Positions 50,956 through 64,000 of a stretch of DNA of 64,000 bases are shown one piece after another. Source of the DNA: Certhia americana (Eukaryota; Chordata; Aves; Passeriformes; Certhiidae); the NCBI GenBank assembly GCA_018697195.1, contig CM031878.1, positions 71,931,540 to 71,995,539 of the forward strand, given 5' to 3'. Made by a program: the position numbers and the translations under genes. A model generated the notes under the pieces. That model did no database searches and had not been told where the DNA came from. It was given only the letters and a program-made list of their open reading frames with translations. Position 1 is the first letter of the stretch. Each line of letters opens with the position of its first letter.

Positions 50956-51046
50956 ACGAGCTGACAGCACAGGGGTTTTCTCCTGCCTACCATTTGCTGC
51001 ATTAGGATTCGAGCTCAAGTCCCATAGTTACCACAGCCTTACTCAC

Positions 51047-51137
51047 CTCAGCTGGATGCTGAATTATATACAAGCAGGTGGAGACCTTTAGTGGATGTAC
51101 GGGCAGGAAAGGACACAAACACACCTTCTGAGGACGG
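51047..51137 (-). CDS. DTWD2: DTWD2 exon 2
   Basis: A 91-nt exon. The acceptor is TTCTTTCACTCCCTTTTCCCATGTAG above 51137 and the donor is GAG|GTGAGT at 51046. One base completes a codon from exon 1 (a serine in related proteins), then [16 protein letters not shown] and [13 protein letters not shown]. The CLC pair is the second half of the CxxC...CxC cysteine set, probably zinc-binding, typical of the family; the first half must be in exon 1. The histidine seen before LYIIQHP in mammals is cysteine here. The phase fits exon 3. Confidence 0.95.
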
Positions 51138-54100
51138 CTACATGGGAAAAGGGAGTGAAAGAACAATAAAAACAATCAGCAGTTTGTGATTAAAGAGATA
51201 AATACATTGCACTAATATTGCATTCCCTAAGAACTTCCCCTAACCACATAGTATTAAATCTCATGTAATTTTATGTTTGAAACGCCTTTCACTTCTAAAA
51301 GTAAAGAGGCAAAGCCTTCATTGAAACAGCATTTTGAGAACAGTGTTCAGACACTTCCTGTGATTTGGTTAGGGTTAAAGCACTCTAAAAATCCTTCTGT
51401 CATCTTCAAGATGAACAGCTTAGTAGTATCCATACCCTTATTAGACAAGTCTGTTACTGCTTTCCTAACAAGTTAGTTTCAACAATATGATGAGCTATAA
51501 TAGAACATACAATATTTACAATTTATACAATATTTATAATGATTGATTAGAATATAACATTTTAGAAGTATACATACATGAAACCCCAGACATGCTGTAT
51601 TTTAATTTTTTATAATTCCATCTATGCTGAAATATGTAGCAGACATGCAGAATGAAAATAGAAAAATCCTAAATAGGAACATATAATCTTAAGTCAGAAA
51701 AAAAATTATTTCAAATTCTTTGGTGTACTGTCTCAAGCTGTTGAAATGACTAGCTGAAGAACAGTACTGAAAGAAATTAACTCATGCTTAGTATGAAACT
51801 GATGTGCTGAATGATCAAGAATAAACAGAAGCAAAGAAGCAAGCTTGAAGTTATTCACAGAGAAATTGAACTGTCACTCCAGAAAAACACACATTGTGTA
51901 CATGCACGGACAGACGTCACTAGCTCCTTGCATACGTTATTCGACTACTCAAAAAAATTTGAAGAATTTTCTTAACAGTGAAACTATTACCTGTATTCAT
52001 CAATTTAAACCACACCATCTCTGCAAACAAATCTCTATATGCTTACAAAATAAAGTCAGTATTTTCAACAGTGACAGACATCTGGAGCAGAATTTCACCT
52101 GCACCCCCCTTGTAACCTTTATTATTAACAGTTCATATGTTGCCCACACAGGAGAGACAGTAAGCAATGAGTCACTGCAGCAGATGTGATTCAAAGAAGT
52201 GAATTCTGAAGACAGATTCAGATTAAATTCATGATGAGCCTGACTGGGAATGAATTTGCTTGTTCAAAAGAGCACATACCCAGACAGAGGGACTAAGTAA
52301 TGTTACAGTGACCCACACAAGTACAACTGGTCCCCATTCAAACATTAGTATTTAATAGTAAATGGCAACATTATAGAAAGGCAGTAAGAACTGACAAGCA
52401 ACTCTTTATCACAGGCTGTGCTAATTTAAAACCTGTACTTCAAGCCCCAACTATTGAGGACAGAGGCTACTCCCTTCTCCACAGGATACACAGTTAAAGG
52501 TTACCCAACACCAATCTAAATACAAAATGAGGATGGGGTGAATGTTGGTACAAGACAAGGAATTGGTACTTCTTAAAATAACCACCAGAAAAATTACTGT
52601 CCCATGTTTAGACTAAAAGGCTCACAGACAATAAATCAGTCTAACGACAAACTGGAAATTATTCTGATACATTCTTCTGGTGTACTGTTCCAGTAGCCTG
52701 CTGTCTGTTTTTCCCCTCTAGTACTGGCATTTTCCTGTTGCTCGTGCTGCATAAATTTGGCGCATTCTGCTGTATTAATGGCCATGCTTTGGGCCTAAAA
52801 TTAAGCACTCAGTAACCTGACTGGGATACCCAAGGAACCTTCATTGTGAATGAACTGAAAAAAACCTCACTTCTGATGGGTTGTTCTCCAGTGCAATCCC
52901 TTTGCCTTTTTCCCAAATGTTCTTGCATTTGAGTGATTTAAACAGAAATCTCTATTTGATAACAACCCAGAAGCAGCAAATATGACGGAGGCTTTTTGTT
53001 GCCTGTACCCTGATTGTTAAGTCGAAGTTCACCATCTTTTTGATCACCATGTTTATCAGAAACTTAGATGTACGCTAAGGTGTGATTCCTTGTTTTTTCC
53101 CCAATAGCTGGTTCACTCCAACAGTGGGTTTCACTTACAAGACAAGCTGTTAAAGTTCTCCCCATTATGGCATTTTCTGAAGAGATATGAAGGTATGAAA
53201 AGTCTACTAAAGCAAGCTGTTCCAAAACAGTTAGCTGTTGACTTCAATCCCATGAGCTACACTGTTCATTACCTCTTATAAGCAGACTAAAAGAGCTTCC
53301 AGTGATTTCTGACCTCAGGGTGTTTAATTATAACAAATTTCACTATATATAACTTACTTACTTTCAAATCTCCCTCTGGTATATCCTTTCTCTACTTTCC
53401 ACAGTGGTTTGGATTTTTCACAGACAGGTTCTTAAGCTTTGTTAATCTCACAGAAAAATAAAAAAAAAAATAAACTAACCCCCCCAAAAAAGAAGGAAAT
53501 TACCTGGAAAGTAAGTATTTTTAAATAGTTACAAAATAAATTCTGCCTATAATTTGATCTGCAGGGAGCAGAGAACAGACTATGACAAATAAAGAATTTC
53601 CCAATATAATTTAATTATTTGCATATGCATATACATCACTTAACTTTAAGCATCCAATTAGGTTCATAATTATGTGAATACATACTTTTACAACCATCCT
53701 GAGGGCACAAGACTTATTTCTGTAATTTTACTTTGGAACCTAACAAATATTTGTGAGACAAAAAACCCCCAACATTATTCCTTTATGAAACCAACATTAC
53801 CAGTCCACATCTCTGGGACAGGAAGCACTGCAGAACAAACCAAGTTCTGTTCCACCCCCACAAAAGCTGCCTTTCCTCTGAGAAAGGCCACCTAGCTAGA
53901 AAAGGCATTTGGTCTCTTTTTTTTCTTTAAAAATGCTGTTTTAGTCTTGCCCTACATACATAGCTGATGTTAGAGAAGACTACAAGCAGCACAAAGAACT
54001 TCTTTAACACTGAACATCAGCTTTATCATTTCTGGAAATCAAAACAGCAACCAACTCTAGGCAGGAGCAGTAGCGTTCAGAATAATAAGGAAAAGTTTGC

Positions 54101-56694
54101 GGGTAGGGATTAGAGTTTTAAGGAGGGTAATTTTTGTTGTATTATTCACCTGTATGCAATTTTGGTAGAGCTCAAAGCTACTCAATAGATTTTCACCTGT
54201 TTTTCAATACAGCTTTTCTACTAAAAACTTATGATGAAGTAACCCATCACCATGGCATGACTAAAGAAATCTTATCTTGCAAGAGTCTTCTATACGAAAA
54301 AGACAGCCATGTACTTCGTAGCTTTCTTTCCATTATTTATATCTCAATTAATGATACTCAGAATAACATTAAGTCTATCTTCCCAGCAGAATTGAATCTG
54401 GACAGGGGAATATAGTGTCAGGTTTAGTGTGATTACTAGCTTCTGGGCAGAGATACCCTAAAACTAAGTATGCTGTAGTCAAGAAAATAGTGAGCTAATT
54501 ATGAAACTCTTTCCAAGTCTCTGTACTATTTTATTGCAACTTGCTTCAGAACTTTACTCTGTTACATGTTCAAAGGCTTCTTCTGAAACAAGCATCATTC
54601 TGTGAATGCAAATGAGTATACTCATACACCCACACTCAGAAGACTACAGGTAGGTTATTCAAGAATTTAAACCCAAAGTAAGCAAAAACTAACAAGTTAC
54701 AGTGTTATGCTCAGCATTCGTAGACATTTGTATGGAAACATACAGAGGTTGAGTGTGCCAAACACATGTTTTAGAAACAATGCTTCCAATATTAAAATAA
54801 GGAAGAAGCTGATGTTTTTTAACTACTAACACTGTAGCAACATATTAATGTTCCAACATATACTGCCAAGGTCAAGCTCCAGACTGTATTTTCAAAGAAA
54901 CATGCCTGCCAAAACAGAAATGCTTCAAGTAAAATTAAATTTCTCTACTGTTTTTGTCAGAACACCAAGGGTTGCAACACCAAAACCCACCTGAGAAATC
55001 TGAAGAAAAGCCACAAAGTTACCATGTTTGTTTTACACTAATGCTTTTATCTATTTTTTACACCGACACAAGTCCATTACACCCTTGCATTAAAACAACA
55101 TTCAGGAGTTTTACAAAGGTGTGTGTGAGAAGTTTAAAAGGAGAAGCCTTTTTTTTTTTTTTTTTTAATTTGAAAATTAATGTTATTTTTGCTAGATTTA
55201 TGTTAAGAAGACAAATACAAACTAAAAATTGATTTAAGATGACATTTTGCATTCTCCACGTTAGCCACTACAGCTATAGAGGGAACATAAAAGAAAGAGT
55301 GGATTATACATAGATAAGTTGATCTTATACATAGATCTTATACAGGTATGCATTTAGGAAGAAACAATCCTAACTCAATGTTTCGGAAAAAACAGTCTGA
55401 AGTTAATGTCACATAACATTGAATAGTACAAACTTTCAATTAATAATCCTGTGAAAACAGTAGTTTAATGCTGAGCAGTTCTCAAAAATGCAGATCAGTT
55501 GCAAAGTGTTACTAAGAAAGGATGAAATAACTAAACATGGAACATTATTATGACACTACACAAACCCCTGGTGTGCACTCTGACTGCTGAAGAAGCCAGA
55601 TCAAAAATACCTGGAGTAATTCCTCACGCCATTGGCACTGTCTAGGTTTTTTCAAGGCTTATTTTGCACATTCTTTACTCAAGCAAAATTTCAAGTCTTA
55701 GTTGTAATGGGGTTTCCTGAGAAATATCAGGCATAGAAGATTACTCTGACTTTATTGTGGTCCAGCTCCCATTTCTTCCTCCTGTCTTTTTCAAAAGACT
55801 TGGAAACTCACTGCTCATGAGGCATAAAAATGTAAAATTAAATCCTTTCAAGTTTCACTAGGCATCAACAGCCACATAAAACACAGTATCAGAAACACAG
55901 GTGAAGGGAGTATCAAGAACAATAATAGAGTACTTCCTTTTTCACTTGGTAATCTGTGCAACACCAGCTTCCTGGCAAAGAAAACAAACAAAAAAAAAAG
56001 GCACATTGCTGAAGTTTGCTTCCCACAAGAAGTTATAAACAAATAAAACAGGTGTATGGGCTGGTTTTGTTTCATATTTTAGTTTTTTAAGGGTGCAACC
56101 AATGAATTTAATGGAACATATCTTTGTTCCCTGAGTAAAAACACTTAAATATGTATGCACAAGGAAAACATCCAATACAAATCACAGTGAAAATCTTCTT
56201 ATCGAAGAAAAGACTACACACAATAATGGAAAAAAACTTGTTCTCATGTTACCCAACAATATGAATCATCTATTTTGCAAACAAATTGACTTCAAGTGTA
56301 AAAAAGTAACTATTTAAAAAAAAAATTCAGTTATCATGCACAAAAGCTTTTATAACTTTTGCAACACGGTAAGGACAGCAACTTTAAGCAACAGAACACA
56401 GAAATAAAGTAACTCAGCTGATCGGAAATCTAGAATATTTGTTCTAATTCATATAAAATGTTCTACCACAGCTCTCATATTATCATGTCTCTCCATTTTG
56501 CAGGTAATTTTCCAATGCACATCAAAGGTGCACTGCGCTAAAGAGCTCAAAGCCCTGAGTTTGAATTCATATAACTATCAGATTCTTCCTTTTACTGCTC
56601 CAGAGTACCAGCCAGAAAAAAAAAAAAAAAACCCACACAACCTCCTATAAACACTCCTTTACATCAACAGTATCAAAAGATCAATAGCAGAGTG

Positions 56695-57005
56695 ACCTGA
56701 GTTACAAAAGATTTTCAAGCTCATCTCGTTCCAACTCCCCTGACACGGACAGGGACACCTTCCTGTAGATCAGGTACCTCAAAGCCCTGTTCTGGCCTTG
56801 AACTCTTCCAGAGATGGGTCACTCACAGCTCCTCTGGACAACTGTTCCATTGCCTCACTAACCTCACAGCAAAGACTTTATTCCTAAAATCTAATTTAAA
56901 CCTAATTTTATCTCTTTTAAATTATAGATCTTGCTCCTTTTACACTTTAAGCCTATAATATATTCTGGTATGGGTTCCAAAACTTTTCTCTCTAGTTCCA
57001 GGAAG
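56695..57005 (-). mobile_element. CR1 LINE 3'-region relic, old
   Basis: CGTTCCAACTCCCCTGACACGGACAGGGACACCTTCC, CAAAGCCCTGTTCTGGCCTTGAAC and CTGTTCCATTGCCTCAC follow the CR1 3' region in reverse. It is heavily diverged toward its right end. Confidence 0.8.
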
Positions 57006-60000
57006 GCACTGCAGTAGTAAACATTAAATTCATTAAAATATGCAAGATTAAATTTAGCATTTTGTACCAGAAGACACTTAAGGCAGTATCACAAATTTCC
57101 AAACCAAAAAGACCATAAAATCGACCAATTAAATAGAGGTTACCATTGTATTCAATAAGTTCATTTCCAGGGCACTTTCCTCATAGTTGCACAGTTGATA
57201 AAATATAGCATCTGTTCTTCTTGCCACAAGGTATTATCAAAACAGCAAACTTGGTCACAACATAAAAATGGAATGACATACAGAGGCAGAGGCATTCAAA
57301 AAGCAATACAGTATTTTTAAACAAGAACTGGCTTTGAACCAACTTAGTATCCCGCTGGAACTAACAGGGTCAAGGGATGCAGCAATGGGAGAAGGCAATG
57401 GAATGGGGTCAGAGATACTTCAGAGAAGAGGTACAGAAACAGGTTCAGAAGGGGGACAGAGAGACAGAGTTATCTCCCTGCCTCTCAACATAGCACACAT
57501 TATTAGTGTGTTATTATTAGGACATCACAGAATTATTTCCTAGCACTCAGATTTCTTGGAACCAACTCTCAGCAGTTCTGATCCTACAAGGTGTGTTAAG
57601 AAGACTCATTCCTGGCCCTTCTTTCCGTTTTCCACTCTAACTATAGCCTCCTGTGCAAAACCTTGATTTTCCATCATAGTCAATCAATTTGAAAACTTTC
57701 TTTTCTTGTAAATTCGAAACAATCTTATGTCTCTGCCCAGAACACTGGACTTCAGAGTGAAGAATAAGGTAGTTAACTCACAGAGGCATCAAGGAATACC
57801 AGCAGAGAATAAGAGCAAAAATTAACACCTATTTACATCTGTTTCACGATGTTGCATCACATAATGGGTGGGGGGAAATACACAGCAATAAATAAAGCTG
57901 TCCATCGTCAAAAGTTACTAAAGCATGAAGATAACCTTTTTAGTTCAGAAAATCACAAAACCACTATTCTTATCAGTCACAAATATCACTCTACAGGTGC
58001 CCTGTATTTATGAAGATTCCCAGGCACTTGTTATTCATTATTTAGCTCTCCACCACAGAACCTCATGTTTGACCCATTTGCTCTGAGTATGGTCTACTGG
58101 CACAAATCATTATTTTAAAAAATGAAGCAATAGACCATTATCCAGCTCTACACTCAGCAGGAGAACATACAGCTCAGAGAGGTAAAACAAGAGCAGAGAC
58201 TATATGTGGTTTCATTTTAACATTTACTTTCAGAGCAACCCACTATATTTCAGAGATTTTTTCCTGAGCTCTTACTGGGGAAAAAAAAAAAAAAAAAAAA
58301 GCAACAAGTTTATCTCAAAAAAAGTTGAGTTTTCAGCTGTTGACAGCCAGCTACTAGAAATGGGATTTACATCACCAACTCCTTTCTTCTTCAGCACCAA
58401 ACAATGATCTGCTTGCAATGATTTTCAGTCAAAGTTCAACTGGTTTGGATTTGAACAACTGTAGCAATACATTTGAGAAGACTTGCTTAGAAAAATTACA
58501 AGATCTTATTTTTCCTAGATTTAAGACTAAAACTGACTTAAAAGGCAACTTTCCAGAAGTTAGGGATGGAAGCAGACACTTAGTTCATGACAAGCTCTGA
58601 ATTCTAATTGCCAAAACCTCCCTATATTTTTGAAAATCACATCAGTTAATGCAGTTCTTCAAAAATTGGCAAATGAACATATATACATATAAAAATACAT
58701 ACATTTCTCTTTAGAAAATGTGTATTTTTAAAAATACCTAAAATTAAGGAAGAGTATCTTTCCTTCCAAGTATCTCTAGCTCATGTATCATTCCGAACTT
58801 CTCTTTTGTTTTGCATTACCATATTTTACACTATTTTACACTAAGTAAATAGTACGAGATTTTATCCTCATCATCAGTAGTAGTAGCAGCACATACTGAA
58901 GACATAGAATTACCAGTTATGGGTGAAGCGGCTTTTATGGAGAACTTTCTGACACTACAGAGACATGTGATTATATTGGAAGAATTCTAAATTGATTTGG
59001 AATTCCAAAATTCTAACTTCCTTTAGACTTTGACACTACAATGTCAACAAGCAACAGGTTACCCCACAAAATTAGTAGATTCTTTAGTACAGCATATGTA
59101 GGAATGCTATGAGAGCATGCTGTTCTTAATGAGCAATCTTTTGCATATTTTTATTCTGAAGGTATACAGACAAAAATCAATATATTTCAAAAATGTGAAC
59201 AAAGACAGCACGAACCTTATTAAAGGCTTTTGTGTTGTGTTTCTCATGTGTCCATTTCCCAAGGCAAATAACCTTTCTGCTTGACCAATTAAATCAGAAA
59301 TAAAGGACAAACAAGTTAGTTTGGGGATTTTGTTTTCCAGCCTGGTATGTTCATGGCAGCTTTACAAGACTAATCAAAACATATCCAATACAACAAATAT
59401 CTTCTAGTGCTTTAAAAGAGAAAAGGTACAAAGAAGAAAAGAACAAAATATCCACACTGTATCATTTTCTGAACTTATTACATGGAAGCAGACTTTGGCA
59501 GGCAGCTTTCCTTGTAAATAACTTAAATTAACAAATCAATAGGAGAACATTCTTTCAGCAGCTTAACTGTTTACATTATAGCTGGCTGTGGTTTCCACTG
59601 GAACTAATAGGAGTAAATAAATAAAATAGCATTTAGCTTATACAGCACTGCAGTCATTACAGAAAGGCCAGGAAAGCCAAAAACTAATGAGCCTGAGATT
59701 GTTGACATTTTCATGCATCTTGGCTCTACAGTCTGGCAAAATACCTGGCACCCTGACAAGCTTGATGCCAGACAGCTAGCAGAGCTTTAAATTTGTTGAG
59801 GAAGGTGAAGCAGTAACGGCATTTCAAGTGTGCCATTGAGACATTAAGAAGTTAAACTCAAGTCTTACACTGACAGCTTATAATTCCCAACCTGTTTCAT
59901 TAGATGCTACCACAAGAAGAGACAAAGATGAAAAATTGTGTAACCAAAACATCTCATTAAAAAGTTGAGAATTTTCCAGGGAAGAGAGGGACCCACCAAT

Positions 60001-62284
60001 TCAAGCAAGAAAGAGGGAAAAAAAGAAAAAAAGACTAAATTTCCAACAACAGAGGACCAGCATCTTGGGTCTGGTAGTCCCTTGAATGCCTGCACAAAGA
60101 ACCTCTCCATAGATGACTCAGAAACTGTGTCTGACTGTTCCTCTTCTTCTTCTTGGTACCTTGGTGGGAGGGAACACAGTTCTTCAGCATCCCATGTATA
60201 ATAAAGGTTCATAATTAGCACTGCAGTGAGACAGGGAAGCTGAGATTAAGACACTGCTAACAGGAGCCACTGACAGTACACTTCAGATGAAGTGAGGGGT
60301 TCAAACAGCTACTGAAGCTGTGTAAACACAGTCCACAAATCGCAACTTAAATTTACCTAAAATCTTCCTGCACTGTTGGTTTGTTATTGCTAGCTCATTG
60401 ATCAAAAAAGGATGACTACAACTTGTCATTAAGGATAACACTGCAAAAATCTATGCAGGTAAGAATAAAAACTTCTAACACTAAGTTTCTAAGTCACAAC
60501 TTAAGAGATTTTTTTCAGTTTTAAGTTTGAATTACGTAAGTGATAGTCTCTTCAAAACATGCTGATGAAGTTTCAATGAAACCGCCCTATCTATCTCCAC
60601 AAAAGCAGTAAGTTATTTCATATTTGAAATTTAGGTCTTTCATGTAACTTCATCTTATCTGATATAGTCTTTTATACATAGAACCTACTGAAGTGTATAC
60701 TTCTTTTTTAATAACAAAACCAAGTCTGTGCCCTAGTTTGAAACAAGCAGACGAAAAAAGGCAGTTAAATTAAAAGCTCACTTCTGCACCAAATGAAGTC
60801 AAGGGAATTCTGTCACTGATTTTTAATGAAAGCAGGTTCAGTGCCCACACATTTTTCAGAAGTTGAACAGCTAGGTTCTTGTGTCCCTCACTCTACACAA
60901 CAATGCCATATCCTGTCACTTCCAGCTAGGAATTTAACCTTTATTCCTTTCAAAAACTTGAAAAAAACCCTATTAAATGAAGGTACTGTTATAATTTATG
61001 ATGGTAAAATGGAACACTCAACAGAATTCCCTTTCTAAATTGTAATTAGCATTAACATTAAAGTAGATAACGTCTATCAGACAAAAATCCTTTAAAGAAT
61101 ATACATTCCTGTTAAAAGAAAGATTCTGTAGTTTATTTTCAACTGAATGCAAGCAAAAATACAGTTAATGTGGCTTCATATAATGAATAACCTGGATTAG
61201 GAAAATAGTTATATATTAAATAGAATCTTCAGTTAAAGTGTTCTAATATAATACTAATTTCTGCCATAGATGGTAGAAGAATGGAGTTGTGTTTATACAC
61301 TCAGAAAACTTTAGTATAACCCAACATTATAAAACCATACATAAAAGGCCATGTGCAGTGTTCTGTTAGACTTCCTGATGCTTCTTCCTGATGCCTCTAG
61401 CTGTGAGAGCACTTTAAATGCTACATTGCACTCTAGCGTCCTTTTTCTGAATAGCAGCCCTTCTATCAAATAAATACACTGATTCTGATCTAGCATCTAT
61501 CTTACTAAAAACCAGTCAGTTTCCTGATAAAATGCAATAAAATAATGTATTTTTAAACAGTGTACATATAACAGTAAAAAGTTTTTTCTTAAAAATATGT
61601 TGATATTTACTAAATACAGAATATCTCTTTTATTTAACCAGGCATCAAATTCATTAAGCTAATCTAATGCATTTTCCAGATATTAAAACATGTTGCTTTT
61701 AAGGTAAATAAACAATTCAGCATAAATGCTTTTTAATGCTTAGTATAGCAGCCACCATATCAAGCCTCAGAACTACATTGATTTTTACCACTCAAGGTGC
61801 TTCACGTCCTAGGAAAAAATACCCCACAATAATGCTTTCTTTTATATAAGAAAGTGAGAAGTTTGTTTCATAGATGAAACTATCTTGTGTAACTTGGAAA
61901 CACTAGTTTTATTACTAGTGTAGTATATATGTAGCAAGCATTCTATAAAAGTTAACAAAAAACAAGGTTAGACTGCACTTGAGTACCACATTAAGAGACT
62001 GACAGGAATAAGATGGATCACAATAGTTAATAGTTAATTTTGCACTCATAAAAGTATCATGGTCTGAGAGGCGACTGGTATTAAACACAGCACAGCAGTA
62101 CAAAGCTATAAACACTCATAAAGTAATTCACATTTGGACTCAAAGCAGGAATAATTTCAAAGACCTTGAGCTAAGTGATGTTACCCTATAAGTCTAACCA
62201 GGCAACCAGCTCTAGCATTTAACCACTCTCAAAAAGTTTAATTCATTTTTTGTGAAGCTGAAACACAGCTACACTCTGAAACTG

Positions 62285-62650
62285 ACAGGACAGGTCCTCT
62301 TCTCCCACCAAGGGACACTGCTGGCCCATGATTACCCTGTTGCCCACCTCTGCTGCAGAGCGGTTCCCTTGCAGGCCAGTACACAGGCTTGACAGCAATA
62401 GCGGAGCTTGTTTAGCTCTGGGCACTGAATTTCGAATGTGCTGAATTTTGTGAGGTTCCTCATGACTAGACAGTTGTCAGTGTCTCTCTGAATGGCAGCT
62501 CTAACCTCCTGCAGTACAGCAATTGCTCCCTCCACCTGGATGTCACCTGCAAATTGGCTGTGCATGCCTTACACCCCATCCACCTGGGAGCATGTTGAAT
62601 AGCTCTGCCTGCAGCATAAACCCCCACAAAGACCCCTCCTACTTTGAACT
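62285..62650 (-). mobile_element. CR1 LINE ORF2 relic, old
   Basis: TGCTGAATTTTGTGAGGTTCCTCATG, GTGTCTCTCTGAATGGCAGC and TGGATGTCACCTGCAAATTGGC match the reverse of CR1 ORF2 in order, with small deletions. Both ends are truncated. Confidence 0.75.
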
Positions 62651-63427
62651 GTCGATTGCTTGAGCCCAACAGCCCAAGATGCTCTCTTTATTTCATTTTT
62701 TTTTTTAGGCCAACTCCCTAGTCTGTATATTCTCAGTTTTACTTTTGTAGAAATCTCTCAAACACTCCCTTAATATTCTTATACTCAAACATAACCACCC
62801 CCTTACTCCAGAACCAGAACCTGTCGTCATGGTTAAATACTGTTAAATCCATTAACCAGTCTGCCAAAGAAGGTGGGCATGCTGCTCTTCTATTTGTCCC
62901 CTACCCACATTTGTTTTAGTGGTACATGACTTCATTTGTCCTGTGATAGTGCCTTTACTAAATTTCTCCCCGACCCCCCTCCCAATAGTTACAAAATCTG
63001 CATCTGCCAACATGAACAGAATACAAAATGAAAGCAGTGGCTCAGAACAGAATTATATTAAAGCATAACCAGCTTAATAGTGTTTGCCAGATTATATCCA
63101 CTGTACCCTTATAAATGTCAAAGACATAACTGAAATAATGTAAAAAGACTTAAGCTCAGACATGTTTGGGTGCCTAGATATCTTTAAAACTGCTTGAGTT
63201 TAAAGCACATATTCATCAGCATCCCTGTTCATTTTGTAAGACATGAAGCAGCTATAGGTGTAAGTAGGCTTGTTGTACACTAGGGGTTATTTTCTATATC
63301 TACTTGGAGATGGCATATTCTAAAAGACACTTAAAATCAACTTAATACACTGTATTAACTGCCTGTTTTTCACACATTAGTGTGATAAACAAAATTCCCT
63401 GTTTGTTCTTATTCAGTAAGAGTTAGT

Positions 63428-64000
63428 TGTTAATGTTGTGGTTATTTGTTACCAATCATTGTTAAATGTTGTTTCCCAGTTGTTCCCTTTTTACCCTAGT
63501 CTGTGTTTGCCAGTTTCATGTTTGTATCCCCATGTTCCCAGAATCCTCCCGTCGGAAGCTACATTTGTTGCACCCCGACTGCTGCTCCCAGACGTCCTTG
63601 CGCACTGACTATATGCAAATAAGGGGCATTTGGCCTAAATCGGACTCCCAAAACCACAAAACAACATATCACAGAACAATAAAAACAGCAGCACTACTCT
63701 GAGAAAACCTCAAGGAAGCATACACCAAGAGCTGAGTTCGGCCGTGTGGCCCTAAGTGCAATAGTACCCAGGCAGAGAGAGACACCCTAGACCGACGAGC
63801 CCTCATTGTCTTCTGGTGCTCTCGTGAGGATAGAAGCCCCAGCTCTGCCTGCATTCCTGCGGACAAAGCTGCTTTCACTCCTCCTGTGTGCCGCCTCTGG
63901 GAGCAGCGGCGGTGTGTGCGCGACCCGTCGGGCCCCCACCTCGAGCTGATCACTAATAAAGGCATTAAAAAGGAGAAAAAGCTCCTGCCCTTTTTCTTCA
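63428..64000 (+). mobile_element. CpG-rich retroviral LTR at window edge
   Basis: A long terminal repeat of an endogenous retrovirus, likely a different class from the ERV-L-like copies. It starts somewhere in 63428-63475 (several TGTT candidates). It has an ATGCAAAT octamer near 63612, a GC-rich stretch with many CpGs (GCGCGACCCGTCGGG near 63915), and then ACTAATAAAGGC near 63953 as the poly(A) signal, followed by a hairpin-like AGGAGAAAAAGCTCCT. The last bases of the window, TTCTTCA, could be its 3' end. CpGs elsewhere are scarce, so its CpG content suggests a young insertion. In plus orientation, any internal genes would lie beyond the window. Confidence 0.7.

Larger units (their letters stand above)
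44414..51046 (-). other. DTWD2 intron 2 (6.6 kb)
   Basis: Bounded by GT (51046-51045, minus strand) and AG (44415-44414). It holds two ERV-L-like LTRs in opposite orientation and a CR1 tail. A TA microsatellite lies at about 47573-47593. Stretches 44420-46490 and 46990-50030 hold nothing else recognised. Confidence 0.9.
51138..64000 (-). other. DTWD2 intron 1, partial (runs off the window)
   Basis: At least 12.8 kb. I looked for exon 1 (cysteine-rich end, donor after a split serine codon, GC-rich leader) and found no convincing match, nor a CpG-island promoter. It holds CR1 relics at about 56695 and 62285, A/T homopolymers at about 55149, 56615 and 58279, and an LTR at the right edge. Stretches 51140-56690, 57010-62280 and 62655-63425 are otherwise AT-rich with nothing recognised. 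Confidence 0.75.

Noticed and set aside
52080..52110. Possible DTWD2 exon 1 end (TGCAG|GTGAAA on the minus strand near 52095)
   Set aside because: The codons before it read QGGCS and lack the expected first cysteine of a CxxC pair. The upstream frame is AT-rich and not a plausible leader exon.
59907..60221. 104-codon minus-strand frame with E/S-rich part
   Set aside because: No family match and no transcript signals. The acidic run comes from a CTTCTT simple stretch.
62710..63425. Retroviral internal sequence left of the edge LTR
   Set aside because: Looked for pol- or env-like reading frames and a second LTR. None seen, so any provirus must extend to the right.
1..64000. CRISPR array, tRNA, rRNA, bacterial operon or integron
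   Set aside because: No regularly spaced direct repeats, no cloverleaf with conserved arms, and no dense long open frames. Spliced DTWD2 and CR1 repeats show vertebrate nuclear DNA.

Overview
The window is animal nuclear DNA, almost certainly from a bird. It is AT-rich, has no operon-like gene packing, and is littered with truncated CR1 LINE copies. Several of these still end in the avian-type ATTCTGTG-like tail. It also carries LTRs that resemble the avian ERV-L group. Nothing bacterial, plasmid, CRISPR, rRNA or tRNA was seen.

The one gene recognised with confidence is DTWD2, encoding a tRNA-uridine aminocarboxypropyltransferase, on the minus strand. Five coding exons can be read, each with GT-AG splice sites and matching phase: 51047-51137, 44319-44413, 33641-33830, 9762-9890 and 7487-7657 (stop codon at 7487-7489). 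Together they encode about 224 residues, the C-terminal three quarters of the protein, including the DGTW motif. The first exon, with the start codon and promoter, was not found and probably lies beyond the right edge. The window is therefore mostly DTWD2 introns (about 2.1, 23.8, 10.5 and 6.6 kb, plus more than 12.8 kb of intron 1) and about 7.4 kb of DNA 3' of the gene.

Region by region: 1-7390 is 3' flanking DNA with one solo ERV-L-like LTR (2761-3350). 7487-9890 holds the last two exons. Intron 4 (9891-33640) is the richest stretch. It has two CR1 copies about 99% identical in inverted orientation (about 14947-15838 and 18009-18893), GC-rich blocks that look like unclassified LTRs, and a chain of plus-strand exon-like open frames that could be an undescribed antisense gene or could be chance. 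Intron 3 (33831-44318) holds four CR1 relics and an AT palindrome beside exon 3. Intron 2 has two ERV-L-like LTRs, one about 90 bp from exon 2. Intron 1 holds old CR1 relics and, at the right edge, a CpG-rich LTR that may be the 5' end of a provirus running out of the window.

Limits: repeat families were recognised by eye and their ends are approximate. Most open frames in this AT-rich DNA are chance and are left out.
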